Part shown: in pieces, positions 1-6,866 of the stretch | Layout: every line of letters begins with the position of its first letter | How positions within the stretch are numbered: the first letter of the stretch is position 1 | Source: Hyphomicrobiales bacterium | GTDB taxonomy: Bacteria; Pseudomonadota; Alphaproteobacteria; Rhizobiales; Aestuariivirgaceae | Assembly (NCBI GenBank): GCA_026996935.1 | Contig: JALWJW010000177.1 | Coordinates: 1 to 7,713, forward strand | Length of the DNA: 7,713 nucleotides | Reading direction: 5' to 3' | Translations under genes and position numbers: made by a program | Notes under the pieces: model-generated | Databases searched by the model: none | What the model was told of the DNA's origin: nothing | The model's input: only the letters and a program-made list of their open reading frames with translations

Positions 1-1
1 T

Positions 2-1264
2 GCCCGCGAATATTACATCAATGATGCTGGCGGTCAGATCAACGTCTTGGCAAACTCGGTCTATCTGAGATATTTGGAAGCCCTTGGTGAAGATATTGGT
101 GAAATTCCAGACGGTTTATATCCAGGTGAATACTTAATTCCAGCAGGTGAGGCCCTTAAGGATGAGTTTGGCAATAGCCTGAAAATCATGCCTGAAGACA
201 AGCGGATGGAGACTCTAAAAGAAAAGTCCATTGCCATGATGATGGATCTCATTCGTGCTGATTTGGCGACCCTTAACATTAAACAGGATGTATTCTTTTC
301 TGAAAAAAAACTGCATGAAGAAGGCGGTATAGAGCAAGCTGTAAAAGCCTTAAACCAAAAAGGCCTTATTTACGAAGGCACCTTACCACCACCAAAGGGC
401 AAATTGCCTGATGACTGGGAAGACCGTGAACAAACCCTGTTTAAATCAACAGACTTTGGCGATGATGTTGACCGTGCTTTGGTTAAATCAAATGGTGATT
501 ATACCTATTTCGCTGCTGATGTTGCCTATACCAAAAACAAAATCGATCGCGGTTTTAAACAATTGGTCTATGTCCTTGGTGCCGATCATGGCGGTTATGT
601 CAAACGCCTTCAAGCTGTATGCAAAGCCTTCTCCGATGGCGATGTTGATTTAATCGTGCGCCTTGTTCAGTTGGTCAATCTTTATAAAGGCGGCGAACCG
701 TTCAAAATGTCCAAACGGGCAGGGACGTTTGTGACTTTGCGCGATGTGGTTGAGGAAGTTGGTCCTGATGTGGTACGCTTTATGATGCTTTATCGCAAAA
801 ATGAAGCCCCGCTTGATTTTGATTTGCAAAAAGTAACAGAACAGTCACGCGACAACCCAGTATTCTATGTTCAATATGCCCATGCTAGAATTTGTTCAGT
901 ATTTCGCAATGCGGACAAGGAGTTGGGTGAGGCTCTTGAATCAAAACCTTTAGACGAAAACCTCTTGACTTGCCTTAAAGATGACGCAGAATTGGCTACA
1001 ATTAAGTCAATTGCAGAATATCCACGGGTATTGGAAGCGGCAGCCTTGGCACATGAACCACACAGAATCGCTTTTTATCTGTATGATCTGGCTGGAAACT
1101 TCCATTCTTTATGGAATAAGGGAAAAGATAATTCAAATTTAAGGTTTATTGTTCAAGATTCATTAGATGTTACTATAGCACGGCTTGCATTGTTGCGGGC
1201 GATTCGCCAAACACTGGCAAACGGGCTAAAAATTCTTGGTGTAACACCAGTACAAGAGATGTAA
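2..1264 (+). CDS. argS: Arginyl-tRNA synthetase (ArgRS), 5'-truncated by window edge
   Basis: Class I aminoacyl-tRNA synthetase that charges tRNA-Arg with arginine in the cytoplasm. The frame is open from base 2, so the TTG at 47 is not the real start. The first visible residues, AREYYINDAGGQINVLANSV, match the conserved ArgRS block after the HIGH region, which lies upstream of the window. About 420 of a usual ~585 residues are present. The KMSK signature for ATP binding is at 704-715, in the context FKMSKRAGTFVTLRD. The all-alpha DALR anticodon-binding domain starts near 851 (NPVFYVQYAHARI) and runs to the C-terminus, which ends LGVTPVQEM as is usual for the family. No frameshift or missing motif is seen in the visible part. 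A run of eight A at 303-310 lies inside the gene without breaking it. The next gene begins 16 bases after the stop, suggesting co-transcription. Confidence 0.97.
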   Translation, partial: AREYYINDAGGQINVLANSVYLRYLEALGEDIGEIPDGLYPGEYLIPAGEALKDEFGNSLKIMPEDKRMETLKEKSIAMMMDLIRADLATLNIKQDVFFSEKKLHEEGGIEQAVKALNQKGLIYEGTLPPPKGKLPDDWEDREQTLFKSTDFGDDVDRALVKSNGDYTYFAADVAYTKNKIDRGFKQLVYVLGADHGGYVKRLQAVCKAFSDGDVDLIVRLVQLVNLYKGGEPFKMSKRAGTFVTLRDVVEEVGPDVVRFMMLYRKNEAPLDFDLQKVTEQSRDNPVFYVQYAHARICSVFRNADKELGEALESKPLDENLLTCLKDDAELATIKSIAEYPRVLEAAALAHEPHRIAFYLYDLAGNFHSLWNKGKDNSNLRFIVQDSLDVTIARLALLRAIRQTLANGLKILGVTPVQEM

Positions 1265-1280
1265 GAACGAAAGACGGTAA

Positions 1281-3608
1281 ATGGCCGATAACACAAATAA
1301 TTCTGGACGCAAAGGCTGGCGAGAGCGGGTTGGCGTCAAAAATGGAATGCCCAAACTGGCGGACGATTTCAAAACAGAACCAAAAGTCACTCGTGGCCCC
1401 GCAGCCAATGCACCAGATCATGGTTCAAAACCTGCACCACGACCAGTAGCAGCACCGGCACCTATGGCGCCGCGCCGCCCGGTTACGCCTGCACCGGCTG
1501 CACCGCCGCGCGCAGCATCATCCAAACCTGCAAAACGACCAGCAACGCCTCCAAGCCCGCAACGGCCGGCTGTGCCACCCAAACCACCTTCAGCACCTGT
1601 AAGTGTAAAACCTTCAGATGCCTTTGGTGATCGTTTGCGGGCGCAACGCGAAGCGGCTGAAGCACTCGCAGCTAAAAGAGCAAAAGAAACCCGAGAAAGA
1701 TTAGCGTCGGGCATTTCAACGTCAGGTGGACCAAAGTTCTCATTTGCTGATGATGAATTGCGCGCTGCCCAAACCGAAGCGGCACCTGAACCTGCAGCAC
1801 CGGCACCGGCACCGGAAAAACCTTCCGCACCTGTTGTTAATGAACAAACCCCGGCAGCTCAAGCAGAACCACATGCACCTGCAGGTCATCGGCCACCTCC
1901 TGAACACAGGGCACCCGTGCAGCGTCCACCAGTAACGCCATCAGCCGCTTCAAGGGCTGCACCGCGCACTTATCAGCCTAGCGATGCTTATCGTCAAACG
2001 CATGGCTATCGCGAATTTGATCAGGCACCTGCCCAGCCAAATGTACCTCCACGCCCACCTGCCGCACCGCGTGCGCCTGCTGCATATGATCGTTATAGTG
2101 ACGATGCAGTACCGCAAGCACCACGTTCATATGATCGTGCGCCGCGTACATATTCAGGCAATGAGCAACTTGGTTACGCCGATGCAAATGAAGAATTGTT
2201 TGAAAGGCCAGTTGCACATCAACCTGATCCGCGCGCTAATTTACGAAATGATCCTGCGGCTCATCAGCCACCCCATCAGCCACCAAGGGCAGGGGCCTCT
2301 GACTATACCGCAGCATATCGCGATTATGATGATGCCTTTGATTATGATGAAGAACCACGTAAAAAGTCAGGTCTATGGATTTTTGCCGTTCTGATGTTGC
2401 TGGTCATTTTAGCCATTGGTGCGGGTGCCTATTGGTTTATAAATTTTGGCTCCAAAATTGGTGGCGCCAAACCGGCATCGGGTGTTCCAACAATTACAGC
2501 ACCGGAAAAACCGGTTAAAGTGACACCGAGAGTACCAGATAATTCTGCCGCTCCCGGCCAGGTTAAGCGTAAGAAAATCTATGATCGTATTCTTGGCGAT
2601 CAAACTCTTGAACCAGAAAAGCTGGTGCCAACTGAGGAAAAACCGGTTCAACCTGTTACGCCAGTGCCTAACAACAGTAACACTGACGCGCCAACAGGGA
2701 TTGAGCCATTACCGTTGCCTCTGCCACCCCCACCGACAGTGCCGGGTCAGCAAGGTAGCCTTAATGGAAAATCCAATAAGGTTGCCGCTGCAAGCCCGAC
2801 ATCTGGGCAAACAACTATTGCACCAACGGCCAGCAGAACAACAAACACCAAAGTAGATCAGGGAGGGGGCCAAAGTGCCCCCTTACCTTTGCCGACTGTT
2901 GCTGGTCCAACGGCTCAAACGCCAACAGCAGGCGATTCACCAGAAACTGCACAGCCAACACCACAGCCACAAACGCCGCGTATAGCTGTTGCCCCAGTGC
3001 CAAGAGCAAAGCCGGCAATCATTGTTGCTCGTGCTCGACAGGTTGAAGAGCAGCGCCGACTGGCTGCACTGGCCCGAAAAACCACACCACAATATCCAAC
3101 GACAGGCCCTGCCGTACCTCAGCAAGTGACACCACCGCCTCCAAACCGTCCTATTTCAGGTGGCGGACCTGTTCAATTGGCTCCAAACAACAATGAGAGA
3201 ACCAACTTTAATACTCGGCCAGTTCTTGGCGCGCCATCTGCATCAAAACCGCGAACAAATATCGCCAGCTTGCCACAACCAATTCAACGTCCAGCGCCAA
3301 CCACCCCGCAGGCCGCTCCACCAGCCACGCCGCCAGCCGCCGCACCTGGGGCAGGTTCTGGATATGTTTTACAATTGTCTTCGTTTCGCAGCCGGGAAGG
3401 CGCAACGGCTGAATATAGAAGGCTGATGAGCCGTCACAGCAATATTTTATCCGGCTTGCAGCCTCAAATTCGTGAGGCCGACCTTGGTGCAAGTGGAAAA
3501 TTCTATAAATTACGTCTAGGTTCACTAGCGAACCGTTCACAAGCGGCACGATTATGTAATTCACTCATCACCGCCGGTGAAAAAGATTGTCTTGTGCGTA
3601 AACAATAA
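1281..3608 (+). CDS. Single-pass membrane protein with C-terminal SPOR domain and long disordered Pro/Ala-rich regions
   Basis: Probable bitopic inner-membrane protein whose SPOR domain binds denuded septal peptidoglycan, placing it at the division site (family knowledge). In the 775 residues, a cytoplasmic part (1-360) starts with a basic segment, becomes Pro/Ala-rich, then Tyr/Asp/Arg-rich from about 230. A basic RKKSG stop precedes a hydrophobic helix at about 365-388, with tryptophans near both ends. A periplasmic Pro/Thr/Gln-rich linker (about 390-690) leads to the SPOR domain (about 694-775), seen as GYVLQLSSF, FYKLRLGSL and a final CLVRKQ; two cysteines near its end may pair. A TAA directly before ATG 1281 rules out an upstream start in frame; the Shine-Dalgarno is weak. 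The position between argS and nagZ is typical of alphaproteobacteria. The protein is longer than most SPOR proteins, nearly all of it low complexity. It may be annotated elsewhere as 'sporulation related', a misleading domain name. No gene symbol can be assigned safely. Confidence 0.88.
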   Translation: MADNTNNSGRKGWRERVGVKNGMPKLADDFKTEPKVTRGPAANAPDHGSKPAPRPVAAPAPMAPRRPVTPAPAAPPRAASSKPAKRPATPPSPQRPAVPPKPPSAPVSVKPSDAFGDRLRAQREAAEALAAKRAKETRERLASGISTSGGPKFSFADDELRAAQTEAAPEPAAPAPAPEKPSAPVVNEQTPAAQAEPHAPAGHRPPPEHRAPVQRPPVTPSAASRAAPRTYQPSDAYRQTHGYREFDQAPAQPNVPPRPPAAPRAPAAYDRYSDDAVPQAPRSYDRAPRTYSGNEQLGYADANEELFERPVAHQPDPRANLRNDPAAHQPPHQPPRAGASDYTAAYRDYDDAFDYDEEPRKKSGLWIFAVLMLLVILAIGAGAYWFINFGSKIGGAKPASGVPTITAPEKPVKVTPRVPDNSAAPGQVKRKKIYDRILGDQTLEPEKLVPTEEKPVQPVTPVPNNSNTDAPTGIEPLPLPLPPPPTVPGQQGSLNGKSNKVAAASPTSGQTTIAPTASRTTNTKVDQGGGQSAPLPLPTVAGPTAQTPTAGDSPETAQPTPQPQTPRIAVAPVPRAKPAIIVARARQVEEQRRLAALARKTTPQYPTTGPAVPQQVTPPPPNRPISGGGPVQLAPNNNERTNFNTRPVLGAPSASKPRTNIASLPQPIQRPAPTTPQAAPPATPPAAAPGAGSGYVLQLSSFRSREGATAEYRRLMSRHSNILSGLQPQIREADLGASGKFYKLRLGSLANRSQAARLCNSLITAGEKDCLVRKQ
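1797..1814 (+). repeat. GCACCG hexanucleotide tandem repeat, three copies
   Basis: Three perfect in-frame copies of GCACCG encode an Ala-Pro run in the cytoplasmic linker of the SPOR protein. The length can change by six bases without shifting frame, so it is a candidate site of harmless length variation. Confidence 0.8.
2262..2285 (+). repeat. 12-bp tandem duplication encoding HQPP twice
   Basis: Two adjacent 12-base units, CATCAGCCACCC and CATCAGCCACCA, differ only in the last base and encode HQPPHQPP in the cytoplasmic low-complexity part of the SPOR protein. The near-identity at DNA level suggests recent duplication by slippage, which is how such linkers grow. Confidence 0.8.
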
Positions 3609-3612
3609 AATC

Positions 3613-3650
3613 CCCACACTAAGTAACTGATTCTATTCGTTAAGTGAGGG
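3613..3650 (+). promoter_or_regulatory. Hairpin over the nagZ ribosome binding site
   Basis: The gap before nagZ can fold: CCC (3613-3615) with GGG (3648-3650), CACT (3617-3620) with AGTG (3643-3646), and TAAC (3624-3627) with GTTA (3639-3642). This gives 11 pairs with one A-A mismatch, a three-base AAG bulge and an 11-base loop. The Shine-Dalgarno GAGGG (3646-3650), four bases before the ATG, lies in the 3' arm. There is no U-run, so it does not look like a terminator. If it forms in mRNA it would reduce nagZ initiation. The pairing is seen in the sequence; the function is inferred. Confidence 0.35.
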
Positions 3651-3654
3651 ATAT

Positions 3655-4671
3655 ATGTCGATTGGCGCAGTCATATCAGGATGCAAAGGCACCAGCCTGA
3701 CATCGCAGGAAGTTTCTTTTTTTGAACGCACCAATCCGTGGGGGCTCATTCTTTTTGCCCGCAATATTGACACACCAGATCAGGTCAGTGAACTGACACA
3801 AGCTTTTCGTGAAGTGGTTGGGCGCAGCAATGCCCCCGTTCTCATTGATCAGGAAGGGGGGCGTGTTCAACGCATGGGACAACCACATTGGCACAAGTTC
3901 CCCGCTGCCGGTAAATTCAGCATTCTTTACGATAGCGACCCGCTAAAAGCACTAAAATATGTCCGCCTGATCTCCCATCTTATGGCTCAAGACCTTTATG
4001 AAGTGGGTATTAATGTCGATTGTTTACCGGTGCTTGATGTTCCTCAGCCTGGCTCCCACGAAATTATTGGCGACAGAGCATATGGTGTTACTCCCGAACG
4101 AGTTTCCGTGATTGCCCGTGCAGCGGTTACAGGCTTAACCGAAGGGGGGGTTCTCGGTATCATCAAACATATACCCGGGCACGGCCGGGCTATGTCAGAC
4201 AGCCATTTGTCACTGCCCGTCGTTGATACAACGCTTGAGGAGTTGATGCATGGTGATTTTCTGCCGTTTGCTGCATTGGCCGATGTTCCAATGGCCATGA
4301 CTGCCCATGTGGTTTATACCGCTATTGACGATAAACAACCGGCAACAATGTCAAAAACAGTTATCAATCAAGTTATCAGGCACAAAATTGGATATGATGG
4401 TTTGTTGATGACGGACGATCTGTCCATGCATGCCTTATCAGGTTCTTTTCGTGAACGAGCGGCTAATGCCATTACAGCAGGTTGTGATATTGTTTTGCAT
4501 TGTAACGGAGATCAGGAAGAAGGCGAAGCCGTTGCTCAAGGGGCAGGTGAGCTGACAGGGGTTAGTTTAAACCGCGCAGAATTTGCTTTATCAAAGTGCT
4601 GTAATCCGCGCCCTTTTGATTCCGATGCCGCAAAAGAAGCCCTAAAGGAAATGATGGGCAATGAGCAGTAG
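3655..4671 (+). CDS. nagZ: Beta-N-acetylglucosaminidase NagZ (glycoside hydrolase family 3)
   Basis: Cytoplasmic enzyme of peptidoglycan recycling: it removes GlcNAc from GlcNAc-1,6-anhydroMurNAc and its peptides, and in bacteria with inducible AmpC it shapes the muropeptide signal (family knowledge). The 338 residues match the single-domain NagZ length, with no signal peptide. Visible motifs are NPWGLILFARN near the start, the substrate-binding DQEGGRVQRM, KHIPGHG followed by the catalytic-loop dyad D182-S183-H184 (the His is the general acid/base in NagZ), and MTDDLSM, whose first Asp, D254, is the expected nucleophile. All key residues are present. ATG 3655 is supported by GAGGG at 3646-3650, which may be masked by a hairpin. 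G-runs of six (3856-3861) and seven (4144-4150) encode conserved EGG motifs and are slippage-prone. Its neighbour, a SPOR protein, also acts on peptidoglycan. A general beta-hexosaminidase is the alternative name, but the DSH loop favours NagZ. Confidence 0.95.
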   Translation: MSIGAVISGCKGTSLTSQEVSFFERTNPWGLILFARNIDTPDQVSELTQAFREVVGRSNAPVLIDQEGGRVQRMGQPHWHKFPAAGKFSILYDSDPLKALKYVRLISHLMAQDLYEVGINVDCLPVLDVPQPGSHEIIGDRAYGVTPERVSVIARAAVTGLTEGGVLGIIKHIPGHGRAMSDSHLSLPVVDTTLEELMHGDFLPFAALADVPMAMTAHVVYTAIDDKQPATMSKTVINQVIRHKIGYDGLLMTDDLSMHALSGSFRERAANAITAGCDIVLHCNGDQEEGEAVAQGAGELTGVSLNRAEFALSKCCNPRPFDSDAAKEALKEMMGNEQ

Positions 4672-4799
4672 TTTTTCTTGACTGACCATTTTTCTGCGGA
4701 CAAAAAACCAAAATTTAAGCGAATCAATCAAAATTAAAGCATTATCTGCGGCTACAGGTATGAATTTTATCTGACTGAAATTAACACCGAGATAAAGCT

Positions 4800-5714
4800 G
4801 TGAGTGACGAGACCAACGATAATTCAACAAAACAAGCAAATGCCAAGACTATTGAAACCTCAGAAAATCAAAGCCAGGAGTGGCCTGATGGAGAGGGGCC
4901 GTTACGTCTTGTGGAAAATGAACAGGATATTGATCCAACCCTGAAAGGTGCTTTGATTGTAGATGTAGCCGGTTTTGAGGGACCTTTGGATTTATTGCTG
5001 GACCTGGCTCGACGCCAAAAAGTTGATCTTGCCAAAATTTCTGTACTGGCCCTGGCCAATCAATATTTGGAATTCATCAATCAATCACAGCGTATGCGAA
5101 TTGAAGTTGCTGCTGATTATCTGGTTATGGCGGCATGGCTGGCTTACCTCAAATCTCGCCTGCTGGTGCCAAAAGAAGAAGACGAAGAAGATGAAATTCC
5201 GGCCGAAGAGCTGGCGGCAATGTTGGCTTTCCGCCTCAAACGTCTGCAGGCCATGCGCGATGCTGCCGCCCAATTAATGGCTCGTAACAGATTGGGTGTA
5301 GATGTGTTTTGTCGCGGTGCACCAGAACCTTTGGTGGTTGAAACAAAAACCATCTATGCCGATAATCTTGTTGATTTAATCAAAGCCTATGCCACAAGAC
5401 GCGAGCAAAACATCGCCCATAATGATTATCACATTAAAAAATTACCCGTGTGGTCCATTCAGGAAGCGCGACAAACATTAGAAGATTTAGTAGGGAAAAT
5501 GAACGATTGGGGCCGACTGGATCAATGGCTGATTGAATATTTGTATGATCCCGAAATTCGTCGCTCTGTCGTTGCTTCCAGTTTCGCCGCAAGCCTGGAA
5601 ATGGCGCGTGAGGGAAAGATTGAAATTCGTCAGGAAAAAGCCTTTAAACCAATTTATTGGCGACGGACTTTGCCCGATTCAACCATAAATGATATCAATA
5701 AAGTATCCGCGTAA
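4800..5714 (+). CDS. scpA: Segregation and condensation protein A (kleisin subunit of SMC-ScpAB)
   Basis: ScpA is the kleisin that bridges the two SMC heads and, with ScpB, loads and regulates the condensin that organises the nucleoid and aids chromosome segregation. Of 304 residues, the first ~55 are polar, poorly conserved and probably disordered. The diagnostic N-terminal motif then begins at residue 58, GFEGPLDLLLDLARRQKVDL, the helices that bind the SMC neck. A middle region with an acidic run (KEEDEEDE) is followed by a C-terminal winged helix (about 225-295, containing RRSVVASSFAASLEMAR). The start is GTG: an in-frame TAA at 4782-4784 blocks any earlier start, and GAGA at 4789-4792 gives a modest ribosome binding site. 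The protein is slightly long for the family because of the N-terminal extension. The 24-base gap to scpB indicates an operon; the 128-base gap upstream could hold a promoter. Confidence 0.96.
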   Translation: MSDETNDNSTKQANAKTIETSENQSQEWPDGEGPLRLVENEQDIDPTLKGALIVDVAGFEGPLDLLLDLARRQKVDLAKISVLALANQYLEFINQSQRMRIEVAADYLVMAAWLAYLKSRLLVPKEEDEEDEIPAEELAAMLAFRLKRLQAMRDAAAQLMARNRLGVDVFCRGAPEPLVVETKTIYADNLVDLIKAYATRREQNIAHNDYHIKKLPVWSIQEARQTLEDLVGKMNDWGRLDQWLIEYLYDPEIRRSVVASSFAASLEMAREGKIEIRQEKAFKPIYWRRTLPDSTINDINKVSA

Positions 5715-5738
5715 TCTGCGTTTTGGAGTAAAAGTATA

Positions 5739-6560
5739 ATGGCAAATAGTGTTAATACAGGCAGCGCTGTCCAAGAGGATCAACAGGTGATGTCACAAGA
5801 TACACAAGACCCATCACGCGAAATTGCTGATGCGATAAACAATGTTACACTGCACCCACGCACTGACCATGGGCAAATGGTACGAATTATCGAAGCATTA
5901 CTGTTTGCCAGTAGCGAACCTTTAAGTGATGAAGCCCTGCTGGAATGCTTGCCTGATGGTGTCGAACTTACCCCAGTAATGGAAACGATTGCACAAGTTT
6001 ATGCCCAGCGCGGAGTAAATTTGGTCAAAGTTGCAGATAAGTGGCAATTTAGAACCGCTGAGGACTTAAGTTTCTTGCTTCGTCGTGAAGCCACGGCACA
6101 AAAACGGTTATCCAAAGCAGCATTGGAAACCATAGCAATTATCGCCTACCATCAGCCGGTCACACGCGCTGAGATTGAAGAAATTCGCGGCGTTTCAATA
6201 TCAAAAGGCACATTGGATATCTTGCTTGAAATGGGCTGGGCCAAACTACGAGGCCGGCGCCGTACACCCGGAAAGCCGGTAACCTATGGCACAACCCAAG
6301 AATTCTTAGAACATTTTGGTTTGGAAAATATTTCAGATTTACCTGGGCTTAGTGAACTTAAAGGGGCTGGGTTGTTAAGCTCGAATTTGCCATCAGGATT
6401 TTCTATTCCTATGCCGCGTGATGAGGATGATCTTGGACCCGATGAAATGGGCTTGGAAGATGATTATGATGAGCCGCCACTGGAAATGCATTTGCCAGAT
6501 TTAACTCAGGATGATGAGGTATTGAAAAATGACAGCGAGGAAGAACCCTTGCGTCCATAA
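5739..6560 (+). CDS. scpB: Segregation and condensation protein B (KITE subunit of SMC-ScpAB)
   Basis: ScpB dimerises and binds the middle of ScpA in the SMC-ScpAB condensin complex. The 273 residues show a polar N-terminal tail (1-45), a first winged helix from about M47 (MVRIIEALLFASSEPLS), and a second from about 124 (RLSKAALETIAIIAYHQPVT, then EIRGVS), ending in the typical RTPGKPVTYGTT and FLEHFGL. From about 225 to the end the chain is strongly acidic (DEDD, LEDDYDE, DSEEEP), an extension common in alphaproteobacterial ScpB. ATG 5739 is preceded by GGAG at 5725-5728 with a 10-base spacer. An internal ATG at 5790 (residue 18), or the adjacent GTG at 5787, also has a good site, AGAGGA at 5774-5779. 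The conserved domain starts well after both, so the shorter form cannot be excluded. The 24-base gap from scpA fits co-expression at matched levels. Confidence 0.96.
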   Translation: MANSVNTGSAVQEDQQVMSQDTQDPSREIADAINNVTLHPRTDHGQMVRIIEALLFASSEPLSDEALLECLPDGVELTPVMETIAQVYAQRGVNLVKVADKWQFRTAEDLSFLLRREATAQKRLSKAALETIAIIAYHQPVTRAEIEEIRGVSISKGTLDILLEMGWAKLRGRRRTPGKPVTYGTTQEFLEHFGLENISDLPGLSELKGAGLLSSNLPSGFSIPMPRDEDDLGPDEMGLEDDYDEPPLEMHLPDLTQDDEVLKNDSEEEPLRP

Positions 6561-6563
6561 CGC

Positions 6564-6585
6564 TAATCCGAGAGATTACTTTTTT
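6564..6585 (+). terminator. Weak intrinsic-terminator-like element after scpB
   Basis: TAATC (6564-6568) can pair with GATTA (6574-6578) around a five-base CGAGA loop, followed by C and six T (6580-6585), starting three bases after the scpB stop. The geometry is right, but the stem has only five mostly A-T pairs, so it would be inefficient alone. Confidence 0.3.
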
Positions 6586-6671
6586 ATAATAATTAACTGG
6601 TGTTAGAATCGATATTCATGGTGTTTAACCTTGTTCAAACGCTAAAATCTGGTGGGCAGTGCGTTTTGTCA

Positions 6672-6698
6672 TTGACGATAATATAAATTTAATATTTG
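6672..6698 (+). promoter_or_regulatory. Candidate promoter for tatABC
   Basis: TTGACG (6672-6677) matches the alphaproteobacterial -35 core TTGAC. The best -10-like hexamer at acceptable spacing is TATTTG (6693-6698, 15-base spacer), which is poor, within an AT-rich tract. This is the best-placed candidate upstream of tatA and would give a leader of about 160 bases. The evidence is weak. Confidence 0.22.
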
Positions 6699-6754
6699 CA
6701 TGTCGCTCAATGTGTACCCATGTTAAGGATCATGTGAGTTTGATCGCAGCAAGA

Positions 6755-6783
6755 TGTTGCAGGGTGCACAAGTTTCTGCAATA
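6755..6783 (+). promoter_or_regulatory. Small hairpin in the tatA leader
   Basis: TGTTGCAG (6755-6762) pairs with CTGCAATA (6776-6783) over a 13-base loop: eight pairs with one G-U. An alternative stem, GCAGC (6746-6750 region) with GTTGC (6756-6760), shares bases and excludes it. The function is unknown; the stem lies 84 bases before the tatA start. Confidence 0.25.
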
Positions 6784-6866
6784 GTGCGAACAAATTTACG
6801 TATACGGTCGCAATCAGCTTTTTATGAGGCGTTTCGGCTTGGTGGAATATTAAGGGAGTAAGAGTA

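Larger units (their letters stand above)
6561..6866. other. 306-base intergenic region between scpB and tatA
   Basis: This is the largest gap in the window and has no recognisable gene on either strand. It holds, in order: a weak terminator-like element; three TGGTG-containing repeats (6598, 6619, 6650); an AT-rich tract with a TTGACG box near 6672; two mutually exclusive small hairpins around 6747-6783; and the tatA ribosome binding site GGGAG (6854-6858). Two short open frames exist (6618-6686 and 6754-6861), neither with a convincing ribosome binding site. The likely role is to end scpAB transcription and start tatABC. Confidence 0.6.

Noticed and set aside
1418..3564. Multiple long open frames in other frames over the SPOR gene
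   Set aside because: Pro/Ala/Gln-rich coding sequence keeps the other frames open; only the 1281 frame has a membrane helix and SPOR domain.
4662..4682. Six-codon frame starting at an ATG that overlaps the nagZ stop
   Set aside because: It is too short to support, ends at once in TGA, and nothing suggests a leader peptide for scpA 118 bases away.
4678..4706. TTGACT as a full promoter for scpA
   Set aside because: At 16-18 base spacing the -10 position is an A-rich run with only about three matches, so it is not listed as a feature.
6618..6686. 22-codon open frame beginning MVFNLVQ in the scpB-tatA gap
   Set aside because: There is no ribosome binding site, no recognisable family, and the length is well within chance expectation.
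6799..6806. CGTATACG palindrome in the tatA leader
   Set aside because: An eight-base palindrome is expected by chance at this scale and is not repeated elsewhere in the window.
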